Shown in pieces: positions 36,218 to 45,360 of a stretch of 64,000 nucleotides of DNA. The stretch is from Arachidicoccus terrestris. GTDB taxonomy: Bacteria; Bacteroidota; Bacteroidia; Chitinophagales; Chitinophagaceae. Under the pieces are notes generated by a model. The model saw only the letters and a program-made list of their open reading frames with translations. It was not told where the DNA came from and made no database searches. The number at the start of each line of letters is the position of its first letter. The stretch's first letter is position 1. Location: NCBI RefSeq assembly GCF_020042345.1, contig NZ_CP083387.1, forward strand, positions 2,728,001 through 2,792,000, written 5' to 3'. Made by a program: the position numbers and the translations under genes.

Positions 36218-36251
36218 TTGTTGCAACATTAAGTATAGTTCTATATTTTTG
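36218..36251 (+). promoter_or_regulatory. Bacteroidota-type promoter of the HxlR gene
   Basis: TATTTTTG at 36244-36251 matches the phylum's -7 element TAnnTTTG; TTG (36221-36223) precedes it with a 20-base spacer, within the usual range for the -33 element. The HxlR start codon follows 27 bases later. Confidence 0.45.
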
Positions 36252-36278
36252 CAGTAATAGTCAAAATGTCAGTAGCAG

Positions 36279-36638
36279 ATGTATCGCATAGATAATAAAG
36301 AATTCCCCTGTAGTACCAGTCTAACCATGAAATATATTGGTGGCAAATGGAAGGCAGTTATATTAATGCATCTGATTAAAGCAAAGCGTTATAATCAGTT
36401 GCGAAAACAGCTGCCCATGGTAACAGAACGTACTATCAGCTTGCAGTTAAAAGAACTGGAAGAAGATGGACTTATCTCCAGAACAGTATATGCAGAAAAG
36501 CCGCCTCTAAAGGTGGAGTATGCGTTAACGGAGTTCGGCAGGACCCTTATACCGTTGTTAACCTCTATCGCTGCGTGGGGTAAGAAAGCTGCCAGCAGGC
36601 AGGAACGTGTAGTGGAGTTACCAGATAATATAAACTAA
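36279..36638 (+). CDS. HxlR-family winged-helix regulator
   Basis: 119 residues. HxlR signature: LTMKYIGGKWKAVILMHLI, RYNQLRKQLPMVTERTISLQ, LKELEEDGLISRTVY and KVEYALTEFGRTL, with an early Cys (EFPCSTS) in the position that is often redox-sensitive in this family. No divergent oxidoreductase gene is adjacent; the upstream neighbour is the mraZ regulatory region and the downstream one is the EEP-GH130 gene 213 bp away. Target unknown. Confidence 0.88.
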   Translation: MYRIDNKEFPCSTSLTMKYIGGKWKAVILMHLIKAKRYNQLRKQLPMVTERTISLQLKELEEDGLISRTVYAEKPPLKVEYALTEFGRTLIPLLTSIAAWGKKAASRQERVVELPDNIN

Positions 36639-36851
36639 ACACAAGGATTGCGCTGTATGCATAAGATATTTCTTAACATGCGCCTATCACTAAAATGCGT
36701 GGGCTGCCTTTTTTGAAGCTTATTGTAAAACAAAACGGATTCTTAATGAGTTTTTTGAACCAAGGCAAAAAAATATCTTTGGGAGAACTATGCTTACATA
36801 GTCATGTCTGTGATGGCTATATTTTTCACCATTAGATAGATTGATATATAC

Positions 36852-38843
36852 ATGCGTAAATTTTCTTTGGTACTCTTAATGCTGACGATAGGATTTGTAA
36901 GTCAGATCCTGGGCCAAAAGTATACTGTCGGCTCCTTTAACCTCCGTTATGATAATAAGGGTGATTCTATTAATGCCTGGCCCCATCGTAAGGACAAGAT
37001 AGCCGAGCTTATCCGCTTCTATGACTTCGATTGTTTGGGAACCCAAGAAGGCTTACATCATCAATTGGAACAGCTTAAGAGGGCGCTGAAGGTCTATGAT
37101 TATGTCGGCGTAGGCAGAGATGATGGTCAGCAAAAAGGCGAATATGCAGCTATCTTTTATAAGAAGCATAAATTTGAAGTGCTAAAATCAGGCACATTCT
37201 GGCTGTCGGGGACAGATCTGGATCATCCGAATAAAGGTTGGGATGCGGTCTTGCCCAGAATATGCAGCTGGGCCTCTTTTAAAGATAAAAAGTCCGGGGT
37301 GGTTTTTTATTATTTTAATACACATTTTGATCATGTGGGTGTCAAGGCCAGATCAGAAAGTGCAAGACTCATCACAAAGATGATCAAAAATATCGCGGGG
37401 GATGAACCTTTTGTTTTGACCGGTGACTTCAATGTCGATCAGCATGGTGATAGTTATGCAGCTATGCACAATAATGGAATTATGCGGGACGCTTTTGAAA
37501 CCGCACCTGTTAAAATGGCCTTTACGGGAACTTTCAATGCTTTTAATCCTGACGCCTTTACCGAAAGTCGTATCGATCATGTCTTTTTGGGCGGCGGATT
37601 TAAAGCCAGGCGTTACGGTGTACTGACTGAAACCTACAGACTACAGACAACAACTGGCCAGCGTGCTGCGTCTGACAATTTTCCGGGCCAGGTGCATTTA
37701 ACCAAATCCAGAGCACTTACGCTATCCGATCATTTTCCAATTCTGGTGCAGTGCAGCCTTGAAAGCAACAGCAATGCGGTTAGCCAATCGTTGCCAGCCT
37801 GGGCTATGGGGCCTTTCTTGCGGCCAAGACCGGCAGCGCCCTTACTACAGCCGGATAACAGCACGATTTTTAGGGATCCAATGACCGGCAAAAATGTCCA
37901 CTGGGAATCGGGTGCGGCTTTTAATCCGGCAGCCACTATTAAGGATAATAAAATTGTCGTTTTATACCGGGCCGAAGATTTGTCCGGAGAATTAAAAATC
38001 GGTGGACACACTTCCCGGATTGGCTATAGCGAATCCACGGATGGGATTCATTTGGCAAGGCGGTCCAAGCCGGTTCTCTATCCCTCAAATGACAACAGAA
38101 AACCTCATGACTGGCCCGGGGGTTGTGAAGATCCCCGGGTAGCGATGACAGCAGATGGGTTGTATGTGATGATGTATACTGAATGGGATCATAAAACGCC
38201 CAGACTTTCTGTAGCAACCTCCAGGGATCTGGTCCATTGGGATAAACACGGGGAAGCCTTTCATAAATCTTATGGCGGAAAATATGCACGTGTACCCACC
38301 AAATCGGCCTCAATTGTTACCGGGTTAACCAATGGCCGGCAATATATTCAGAAGGTAAACGGAAAGTATCTGATGTATTGGGGGGAGCAGTTTGTCAATC
38401 TGGCTACCTCCGAAAATCTGATCGACTGGACACCTATGGTTGACAATCAAGGAGAACTGGTTAGGTTATTTGCGCCAAGAGAAGGGTATTTTGATAGCCA
38501 ACTGACAGAATGTGGCCCGCCGGCACTTATCACGGATAAAGGAATCCTCATGCTGTATAATGGTAAAAACGCAAGTGGGGTTAAGGGGGATACAGCCTAC
38601 CCAGCCGGTGCTTATTGCGGTGGCCAGGTACTCTTTGATCTCCAAGAGCCAACCAAAGTCATTGGACGATTGGATAAACCATTCTTTGTGCCCGAAGAAC
38701 CTTTTGAAAAGACAGGGCAGTATAAAGACGGTACCGTCTTTTTAGAGGGTATGGCCTATTATAAGAATAGATGGTATTTATATTACGGCTGCGCAGACTC
38801 CCGAGTGGGTGTGGCCATCTATGGTCCGAAAGTTAATCAATAA
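36852..38843 (+). CDS. Secreted endonuclease/phosphatase (EEP) - GH130-like fusion
   Basis: 663 residues in one unbroken frame. Signal peptide 1-21. Residues ~24-303 are an endonuclease/exonuclease/phosphatase domain with FNLRYDN, Glu in GTQEG, NTHFDH (156-161), TGDFNVD (190-196) and the closing LSDHFP (291-296). Residues ~335-663 are a five-bladed beta-propeller like GH130/GH43, with GCEDPRV at 424-430, the GH130-type signature of mannoside phosphorylases and mannosidases. Exported EEP domains in this phylum often act on phosphodiesters or phosphorylated sugars, so the fusion may process phospho-mannan decorations; this is inference. Next to a GH92 mannosidase. Confidence 0.85.
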   Translation: MRKFSLVLLMLTIGFVSQILGQKYTVGSFNLRYDNKGDSINAWPHRKDKIAELIRFYDFDCLGTQEGLHHQLEQLKRALKVYDYVGVGRDDGQQKGEYAAIFYKKHKFEVLKSGTFWLSGTDLDHPNKGWDAVLPRICSWASFKDKKSGVVFYYFNTHFDHVGVKARSESARLITKMIKNIAGDEPFVLTGDFNVDQHGDSYAAMHNNGIMRDAFETAPVKMAFTGTFNAFNPDAFTESRIDHVFLGGGFKARRYGVLTETYRLQTTTGQRAASDNFPGQVHLTKSRALTLSDHFPILVQCSLESNSNAVSQSLPAWAMGPFLRPRPAAPLLQPDNSTIFRDPMTGKNVHWESGAAFNPAATIKDNKIVVLYRAEDLSGELKIGGHTSRIGYSESTDGIHLARRSKPVLYPSNDNRKPHDWPGGCEDPRVAMTADGLYVMMYTEWDHKTPRLSVATSRDLVHWDKHGEAFHKSYGGKYARVPTKSASIVTGLTNGRQYIQKVNGKYLMYWGEQFVNLATSENLIDWTPMVDNQGELVRLFAPREGYFDSQLTECGPPALITDKGILMLYNGKNASGVKGDTAYPAGAYCGGQVLFDLQEPTKVIGRLDKPFFVPEEPFEKTGQYKDGTVFLEGMAYYKNRWYLYYGCADSRVGVAIYGPKVNQ

Positions 38844-38849
38844 CTTAGA

Positions 38850-38866
38850 AAAGGCGCGGAGCCTTT
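38850..38866 (+). terminator. Hairpin after the EEP-GH130 gene
   Basis: AAAGGC (38850-38855) pairs with GCCTTT (38861-38866) around a 5-base loop, 7 bases after the stop. The T-run is weak. Confidence 0.4.
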
Positions 38867-38888
38867 CTATCTTAATATTTTAAATAGG

Positions 38889-38930
38889 ACAAAACAGGAG
38901 TTCTCTTTCCCTGGTGTGAGCGCTCCTGTT
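38889..38930 (-). terminator. Hairpin after the GH92 gene
   Basis: AACAGGAG (38893-38900) pairs with CTCCTGTT (38923-38930); on the minus strand the stem is followed by TTTTG-like bases, 25 bases after the GH92 stop. Confidence 0.5.
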
Positions 38931-38954
38931 GTGTTATGAGGCTGCCACTGGGGA

Positions 38955-41222
38955 TTATTTAGAAACACCCCACTCTTTATTCGGGCGGTCGCCCATAATC
39001 AGTTTGAGCGTTCCGCCGCTGATGATATCCTGGTGAGTAATAAAAGGAGTATTCAAAGGTTTCCCGTTGAGTGTCGCTGCCTGAATATATTTATTCTGCT
39101 TCGATGCACCAGGAGCCACAACGGTAAAATCTTTGCCGTTTTCCAGATGGATAGTTGTCTTCGTAAAAAGCGGGCTGCCAATGGTATAGACAGGCGTCCC
39201 TGGTGTAATCGGGTAAAAGCCCATGGAGGAGAATACGACAAAAGCAGACATGCCACCTCCGTCTTCATCTCCTGGTATGCCGAATATGTCATTATGGAAC
39301 CAGGTACTCAAGAGTATGCGTATTTTTTCCTGTGTTTTCCATGGAGATCCTGTATAGTTATATAAATACGGAATAAAAAAACTCGGTTCATTGCCCATGG
39401 AAAATTGCCCTATAAGGCCTGTGGCATCTGTAAATTTAACCCAGAATAATTTTTTTTCTCTGCCCAGACCTTCTCTGAATAACTGATCCAGTCTTTTTTC
39501 AAAGCCGGCCTTGCCACCCATTAGTTGAATTAAATCCGGAATATTATGCTGTACCTGCCACATATAGGTCCAGCCGTTGTTTTCATCGTAATAATCCCTG
39601 CCTCCGGGGCCTCCGTCAAACTTTGGGTCAATATTGATCCAGTTACCGGCACTGTCTTTGGGTAGAAAAAACTGCCTGTCAGCATTCCACAGATTCCTGT
39701 AATTAAAGCTGCGTTTTGTAAAATATCGATAGTCATTTTCTTTGTTTAGGCCTTTGGCCAGCTGTGCTACAGCCCAATCGTCATAACTAGTACCTAAGGT
39801 TACTGCTACAGCCTGCCTTCTTTCAAAGCTATGGACGAAAGAATAGGGTTCTTTTTCACCGGGATGCAGGGCAGGCAAGTATCCATGTGCATAATAAAAA
39901 CTGTCCAGCTTGGTGGCCGGCCCGTTTTTCCAGGGAAGCATAGTAGCACTTGCAGCATTTTTACGCATTCCGGCATATGCCTGCTGAACATTAAAATTTT
40001 TAAGCCCTTTATTCCAGGCATCTAAAAATGAAACTGAGCTATGAAAGCCATTCATGCAGGCATGATCTCCATAGAGCACCGGAAAAGTGGGCATCCAGCC
40101 GCTCTGCTGATACATTCTTACATAAGATTCCAGCATATCCTGTTCAATGGTGGGTTGCAAAATGGTCCTCAGTGGATGCAATGCCAGATAAGTATCCCAT
40201 GCCCAATCATCGACGTAAAAATCTCTTTTGTCTTTATGGACTTTGTTGTCATATCCACTGTAATATTTACCATCTTCACTGATATTGACCATCCGCTCAT
40301 AGCAGCGGTATAATGCAGTGTAAAAGCTCTCCTTTTGTTCTATGGTGCCACCTTCTACCTGGATTTGTTCCATTACTTTGGCCCATTCAGCCTTGCCTTT
40401 ACCGGCAAATGCATCCAGGGAGGGCATATCTGACTGTTCATCTATAAGGTTTTGCCTGGCCTGCTCTGCACTGATATAGGAGACGGCATATCTTAACGTT
40501 ACCGGCGACGTTGAGGAAGAAGGGAAAGTTGCATAGATGCTTTTACCGTTGCCACTGATCTGAATACCGGCTTGCAGCGGCTTGTTGTCGGCCGTAAAGA
40601 AAGCTGGTTTATCATTGAACCGGCCATAGAAATAGACTTTCACAGGCTGTTTTCCTTCCTCAGCCGGAAAAAGTTGTATCCCCTGCAACGAACCGTCTGT
40701 ATTTAATTTCCATGAATCCTGTAATTGATTGTAAGTGCCAAATAATATATGTTTAGGCGTGTTGTTGGGAAAGGTAAAACGGAAGATGGCTGTTTTCCTG
40801 CCCGGCACAAAGTCCATTTCAATATTTTTTTCAGTCAGGAAGTTGTGATAATGCCATGGGTTTCTGATTTCCAGGTCCTGGTCATAGGCCAGCTTCTCTT
40901 CCCAGCTTTCCTTAGTAACGACTTGAGCTGTACTCGGTTTGATGGGAAAAACCTGCCCCAGCCGGTGAGAAACTAATTGAAGCGGAAAACTGCGGATTTG
41001 GTCGTCCAGATAGTTGTCTCTGTCCGGTGTCATCCGAATCATCTGGTAGGGAAGTTGTATTGTGGGCCTGGTAGGAACGAGTAGTCGGCCGACACCTCCG
41101 ATTTCTGGTTTCAGATATTGCAGGTTGCTCTCGTCTTTTTGTGCCAGTATTGCGGTTGGGATCACCTGCATTGCTACCAGAAAAAAGGCTGCAAAAAGCT
41201 GCTTGATTGGATGTGTGTTCAT
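38955..41222 (-). CDS. GH92 alpha-mannosidase
   Basis: 755 residues with a signal peptide (LFAAFFLVAMQVIPTAILAQ). GH92 enzymes are calcium-dependent, inverting exo-alpha-mannosidases that trim N-glycans and fungal mannan. The N-terminal beta-sandwich is followed by the (alpha/alpha)6 barrel. Family signatures: GNEPSFFIPYLYNYTGSPW and the catalytic-base segment GIPGDEDGGGMSAFVVFSSM followed by GFYPITPGTP. Convergent with the EEP-GH130 gene and functionally consistent with it and with GH76. Confidence 0.95.
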   Translation of the reverse strand: MNTHPIKQLFAAFFLVAMQVIPTAILAQKDESNLQYLKPEIGGVGRLLVPTRPTIQLPYQMIRMTPDRDNYLDDQIRSFPLQLVSHRLGQVFPIKPSTAQVVTKESWEEKLAYDQDLEIRNPWHYHNFLTEKNIEMDFVPGRKTAIFRFTFPNNTPKHILFGTYNQLQDSWKLNTDGSLQGIQLFPAEEGKQPVKVYFYGRFNDKPAFFTADNKPLQAGIQISGNGKSIYATFPSSSTSPVTLRYAVSYISAEQARQNLIDEQSDMPSLDAFAGKGKAEWAKVMEQIQVEGGTIEQKESFYTALYRCYERMVNISEDGKYYSGYDNKVHKDKRDFYVDDWAWDTYLALHPLRTILQPTIEQDMLESYVRMYQQSGWMPTFPVLYGDHACMNGFHSSVSFLDAWNKGLKNFNVQQAYAGMRKNAASATMLPWKNGPATKLDSFYYAHGYLPALHPGEKEPYSFVHSFERRQAVAVTLGTSYDDWAVAQLAKGLNKENDYRYFTKRSFNYRNLWNADRQFFLPKDSAGNWINIDPKFDGGPGGRDYYDENNGWTYMWQVQHNIPDLIQLMGGKAGFEKRLDQLFREGLGREKKLFWVKFTDATGLIGQFSMGNEPSFFIPYLYNYTGSPWKTQEKIRILLSTWFHNDIFGIPGDEDGGGMSAFVVFSSMGFYPITPGTPVYTIGSPLFTKTTIHLENGKDFTVVAPGASKQNKYIQAATLNGKPLNTPFITHQDIISGGTLKLIMGDRPNKEWGVSK

Positions 41223-41321
41223 TATATAAAATTTGTACAGTTTGCTTTTGCTAAAGTAAGGCTACGTCCCGAGTTTCTGAAAATTATTAACGGTTGGTTC
41301 AGGTTTGGTCTTGTTTATTAT

Positions 41322-42089
41322 CTAAAACCTCGAAAAGTTTAGTTCCGGATAAATCTGGCCAAAAAAGTCGATCAGCTGCTTTCCTTTGGCTTTAGCAGCA
41401 TTAGCGTTTGAACTGTTTTTGTTTACAAGCAGGCAGGTACTGAGTTTCTCTATATAGCTCAATTCAAATCGCTGAATCAGCCAATTAAAATGCGCTGGCT
41501 GATGTAAAAACAAACGATAAATGCGGAAACGTTGGTTATCTGCCATTGGTTCCAATAAGGTAGAATGGCTGAATTTGCTGGTGAAATAGCTTCGTTCTCC
41601 CATAAAGCCAAAGGAAGCATGAGGGTGTGTTGTGGAAAGATAGGTCAGGATATCAAAATTGGTGCGCAGAATAGCCCTTACATCACCTCTATTTGTGCGG
41701 ATTGCATACTTGTTAAGGCTTCTGTTACTCTTATTGAAGAATTTGATCATGAAAATGTCTACTTTCTCATAATAAAATGCCTTGACCACAAACTGGGAGT
41801 ATGCTTTTGCCGAATAGAATTTGAAGCTAATTGTATAACCATCGCTCGATTTTCTTCTCGAAGTCTGATGGAAAGGGTACCCGGCGGAATAAAGCAGGGG
41901 ATTTACCTTATTCAACGTCTGCCCCATTTTTCCCTTTAAACCATTATCTGATCGGAGAATGCCGGAACTTTTTAAGATTTTCGCCACAGCAACAAATCCC
42001 GTTTCTTCCGCTGGCCGCCAATCGAGACGCTGTGCTTTAGCTTTGGCGCGCTGATAAACTGTATTCAATTTTTTGGGGTTGAGAGACAT
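41322..42089 (-). CDS. Protein of unknown function
   Basis: 255 residues, basic, no signal peptide and no clear transmembrane helix. The N-terminus is Lys/Arg-rich (KKLNTVYQRAKAKAQRLDWR); the middle contains aromatic stretches such as FHQTSRRKSSDGYTISFKFY. I recognise no family motif. The length and lack of stops support a real gene. It is upstream of GH92 on the same strand with 99 bp between, and divergent from the intradiol dioxygenase gene. Confidence 0.6.
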   Translation of the reverse strand: MSLNPKKLNTVYQRAKAKAQRLDWRPAEETGFVAVAKILKSSGILRSDNGLKGKMGQTLNKVNPLLYSAGYPFHQTSRRKSSDGYTISFKFYSAKAYSQFVVKAFYYEKVDIFMIKFFNKSNRSLNKYAIRTNRGDVRAILRTNFDILTYLSTTHPHASFGFMGERSYFTSKFSHSTLLEPMADNQRFRIYRLFLHQPAHFNWLIQRFELSYIEKLSTCLLVNKNSSNANAAKAKGKQLIDFFGQIYPELNFSRF

Positions 42090-42261
42090 AATTATACAAG
42101 GTGCCTGTTAGATATGCTTGTAAAGATAGGGCAAATTGCTTTATATGGCTTGTTCCCAATATCCATACAATGCCGGATTTTGGCAAGGTAATCCCTGGGT
42201 TGGTCGATACATCGTTGTCGGAGAATCCACTTATTGGTATGTTTATCCAAAATGGATAATG

Positions 42262-43014
42262 ATGGAAAGGAAAGATTTTTTAAAATCTATATCTGCGCTC
42301 GGATTTGTTATGGTAACGCCATTGATAAGCGCCTGTAGCAGATCAGGGTCGGTAACAGAACCCCGCACCGGTATGGGTGCGTCTGGCAGCGGGTCTGCCC
42401 AGGATATAACGCCCGACACCAGTTGTAAAGAGACACCTGTGGAGACTGAAGGGCCTTTTCCTACTCATGATCCTGCAGCCTATCTGCGCAGTGATCTGCG
42501 AAAAGGTGACGGTCTGGGAGCCACACTGGTGTCAGCGATAACTGTTGTAGATGTTAATAATAGCTGTAAGCCATTGGAAAACGTATATATAGATATCTGG
42601 CATTGCGATGTAGATGGTAATTATTCTGAATATGGCGGTTCACAAATGCAATCTTCAGATTATATTGATAAACATTGGTTGCGAGGCAGGCAACTAACGG
42701 ACAGCAATGGGCAGGTGAAATTTACCTCTATTTTCCCCGGATGGTATCAAGGCAGGGCTACCCATATTCATGTTCATATTTTTGATACAGACGGAAATTC
42801 TCTGTTGATCACTCAGATTGCTTTTCAGGATAGTCTGGCCACGGATGTTAACAGCAATGGCTCAGATTATGGCTATACCAAGGGAATAGACGGTTACATC
42901 TATAACAATGCAGATAATGTTTTCAGTGATGGAGTATCTCAAGAGATGTCAGTCGTTACAGGGAGCCTGGATAAAGGTTTCGAGCTAGCTATAACCTTAC
43001 ATGTAAACACATAA
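42262..43014 (+). CDS. Exported intradiol ring-cleavage dioxygenase-like protein
   Basis: 250 residues from the ATG at 42262; the frame is open to 42136 but the added residues are unlike the family. The N-terminus ERKDFLKSISALGF... ends in the lipobox-like LISAC, so it is probably a lipoprotein. The fold of protocatechuate 3,4-dioxygenase/hydroxyquinol dioxygenase is clear: ETEGPFPTHDP, YIDIWHCDVDGNYSEYGG (Tyr ligand), FTSIFPGWYQGRATHIHVHI (Tyr and two His ligands of non-heme Fe(III)). Exported members have poorly known substrates. Followed after 22 bp by a pirin-like bicupin. Confidence 0.88.
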   Translation: MERKDFLKSISALGFVMVTPLISACSRSGSVTEPRTGMGASGSGSAQDITPDTSCKETPVETEGPFPTHDPAAYLRSDLRKGDGLGATLVSAITVVDVNNSCKPLENVYIDIWHCDVDGNYSEYGGSQMQSSDYIDKHWLRGRQLTDSNGQVKFTSIFPGWYQGRATHIHVHIFDTDGNSLLITQIAFQDSLATDVNSNGSDYGYTKGIDGYIYNNADNVFSDGVSQEMSVVTGSLDKGFELAITLHVNT

Positions 43015-43036
43015 CCTAATTTTTAACTTACGTATT

Positions 43037-43765
43037 ATGTCTCTACCATTAACAATTGCCAACGGCAAATTTTTTCCCCTTGCATTTAGAAAGGGGAAAC
43101 AGACGTCATTTTACAGGAGCCTGCCGGTTTTAATAAACGGGCTGTCCGATCATATTTCTTTAATGAGCAGGCCACTCTTGCATTTTAACGATGAGACACT
43201 GGCGGCTAAGTATAGTACGGAATATTTAGCCAGACAATCTCAGGTAACCTACCTCATTCCCCTTGCCGGGCGGCTTAATATCAACTATAAGGGACAGCCG
43301 CATATTATAAAACCGGGTACTTTATATATTCTGGATCTGAGTTACGGAGATGCGATAAAGATAACGAATCCGCAAAGGGAAGGGCTGAGTAATTATTTGG
43401 TTTTATCTACTGAAACCATGGCGACTTTTTCAAAGATGACCCAGTTCGTTTACTTTGACTTGAATCGGAGCAATGTTACTGACAGATTATTGGAGATACA
43501 CGCTATCGGACACCCGTCCATTTCGGGTACCTTTAAGAAAATGAATATGGGGAAGTTCGCCGGAAGAAAGGACTTCACTTATCGTCCTCATAAAACAGAA
43601 GGTAACAAATCACTTTTCTATGTGGTAAACGGCTCTTTTGAAATTGAGGGGCGTCTGTTGCAGGACAGGGATGGGTTAATGCTTTGGAATACCGAACAAA
43701 TTCAAGTGGAATCTCTGGAAGATGACAGTGTGTTGCTGATTTTTGAGTATGCAACAAGGTGGTAA
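43037..43765 (+). CDS. Pirin/quercetinase-like bicupin
   Basis: 242 residues. The first cupin covers about 60-120 (VTYLIPLAGRLNINYKGQ, IIKPGTLYILDLSYGD). The second part resembles the C-terminal cupin of pirin-like quercetin dioxygenases: SLFYVVNGSFEIEGRLL, RDGLMLWNTEQIQVES, and SVLLIFEYAT. Metal-ligand His residues of catalytic pirins are not evident in the first cupin. No signal peptide. It lies 22 bp after the intradiol dioxygenase gene; both suggest handling of phenolic compounds (inference). Confidence 0.6.
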   Translation: MSLPLTIANGKFFPLAFRKGKQTSFYRSLPVLINGLSDHISLMSRPLLHFNDETLAAKYSTEYLARQSQVTYLIPLAGRLNINYKGQPHIIKPGTLYILDLSYGDAIKITNPQREGLSNYLVLSTETMATFSKMTQFVYFDLNRSNVTDRLLEIHAIGHPSISGTFKKMNMGKFAGRKDFTYRPHKTEGNKSLFYVVNGSFEIEGRLLQDRDGLMLWNTEQIQVESLEDDSVLLIFEYATRW

Positions 43766-43843
43766 TCCTATTATCAACCGGAGGAGTGTTGATCGCATAG
43801 GCACTAGTCGATATTATCTTGTCCAAGCTAAATGGGCTCGTTT

Positions 43844-45088
43844 TTAATCCATATCCGCGATCAGGAATTGCTCGATTCCCTCTACAGCGCAACCAATCAG
43901 GTTGGCATTATCTGAAAGTTGAGAGACAGCTATTTGTGTATGCTCCCTGATTTGTGTCATACAATAGGTATTGATGGCCTGGAGCATGGGAAGCGTTATA
44001 TATTGTTCAGCAGCTGCGATCCTTCCCTCAAGCACGATGAGTTCTGGGTTAAAAATCTGGATCAGCGTAGAAATCCCTTTCCCAATGGCGCTTCCGACCT
44101 GAGATAGTAGTTTTATGGCAAATAGATCTCCTTTATTGGCCGCTTCAATAATAAGTTTAGGTTCTATACTGTCAATTTCTCTATTACAGAGCTCATATAA
44201 GATGGAATGCTGACCAGCATTAATTCCATCTTTTGCCAGCCGGACGAGCGCATTGCCGGAGGCAATGGTTTCCAGACAGCCTTGTTTACCGCAATAGCAG
44301 AGCTCTCCATTATAGTCGAAAGGGATATGACCAATCTCCCCAGAAAATCCTAAGGACCCCTTTCTGACTTTGCCATCCATAATAATTCCCAGGCCTAATC
44401 CCCAATCCATGAGTAAGACCAAAGCATCTTTGACCCCCTTTGCTTTGCCATGCTTCAATTCGCCCTGGGCAGCGGCATTGACATCGTTTTGAATAATGAC
44501 CGGCAGGCCGAATAAAGATTCAAAGTAGTGTGCCAGAGAATGATTGCTGTAGGGGTCTTTTAAATAAAAGAAACTATCTCCCTTTTGTTCGCTGACCAAT
44601 CCGGGCATACAAATACTGACGCCAATCAACTGTTCCTTATTAAGACCGGCAGTCTCTAAAAGCTCATCTGTTTTTTGTTTCAATATCTGAATGTCTTCAC
44701 GGCTTTTAGATAGATTGAACGGAAAATCTATTCTTCGTTCCATATTCAACGTATTGTCAAATAAAGCGATTTTTACGGCAAAGAGCTCTATGTCGATACA
44801 GAGCACATAAAATAAGCCAGATACCAGTCCCAGCATAACCGGCTTCCTGCCTCCTCTGGAGGCGCCTTCTCCTTTTTTCTCAATCCAACCCTCTGACGTT
44901 AATTCTCCGATCAGTTTAGTGACACTTGGGATACTCAAATCTAGCTTTTCACATATATGAGCAACGGAAACTTCTTTGAGTTCAAAAATGAAACGTATGA
45001 TCTTCACTTTTAAGAGACCTTTTTTCCCTTCGCCTGCAAAATGGTGCAGTAAAGTTTTTATATCATGAAAATGGTTGAGTGCTTTCAT
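43844..45088 (-). CDS. ROK-family repressor/sugar kinase-like regulator
   Basis: 414 residues. N-terminal winged helix (ELKEVSVAHICEKLDLSIPSVTKL) followed by the ROK ASKHA domain: INVSICMPGLVS-like glycine-rich segments, GLGLGIIMDGKV, and the ROK zinc motif GHIPFDYNGELCYCGKQGCLE. ROK repressors bind sugars or sugar phosphates and lift repression. It is divergent from the susC gene across 272 AT-rich bases and is the natural local regulator of the SusCD locus. Confidence 0.93.
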   Translation of the reverse strand: MKALNHFHDIKTLLHHFAGEGKKGLLKVKIIRFIFELKEVSVAHICEKLDLSIPSVTKLIGELTSEGWIEKKGEGASRGGRKPVMLGLVSGLFYVLCIDIELFAVKIALFDNTLNMERRIDFPFNLSKSREDIQILKQKTDELLETAGLNKEQLIGVSICMPGLVSEQKGDSFFYLKDPYSNHSLAHYFESLFGLPVIIQNDVNAAAQGELKHGKAKGVKDALVLLMDWGLGLGIIMDGKVRKGSLGFSGEIGHIPFDYNGELCYCGKQGCLETIASGNALVRLAKDGINAGQHSILYELCNREIDSIEPKLIIEAANKGDLFAIKLLSQVGSAIGKGISTLIQIFNPELIVLEGRIAAAEQYITLPMLQAINTYCMTQIREHTQIAVSQLSDNANLIGCAVEGIEQFLIADMD

Positions 45089-45360
45089 ATTTAATCAGAT
45101 TAATAACGGAATAACATGTTTATCATATAAAAAGACTTTTTGAATCTAAACATTAGTTTAACAACAAAAACTAATTAGTACATAATAATTAAATCAAATA
45201 TTCAATTAATATAAAATTTTTATGAAAATAATACACTATTTGTCACTTGTTTAATTCGAAAAGGTTAATATTGGTGTAAGATATTAATATTTATTTATAA
45301 TATAATTGACCTAGTATATTTATTTGTTAAAATATTATTATTCCCTCTAATATTAATCCA

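Larger units (their letters stand above)
35483..36278. other. Divergent intergenic region with DnaA boxes
   Basis: Nearly 800 bp between the dcw operon (leftward) and the HxlR gene (rightward). It holds the MraZ-type operator, five perfect DnaA boxes, and from about 36130 an AT-rich stretch that could unwind. A minus-strand frame at 35703-35903 is open but has no coding character I trust. Confidence 0.6.

Noticed and set aside
42136-42261. Upstream extension of the intradiol dioxygenase frame
   Set aside because: The ATG at 42262 gives a normal export signal and lipobox; the extension would bury it.
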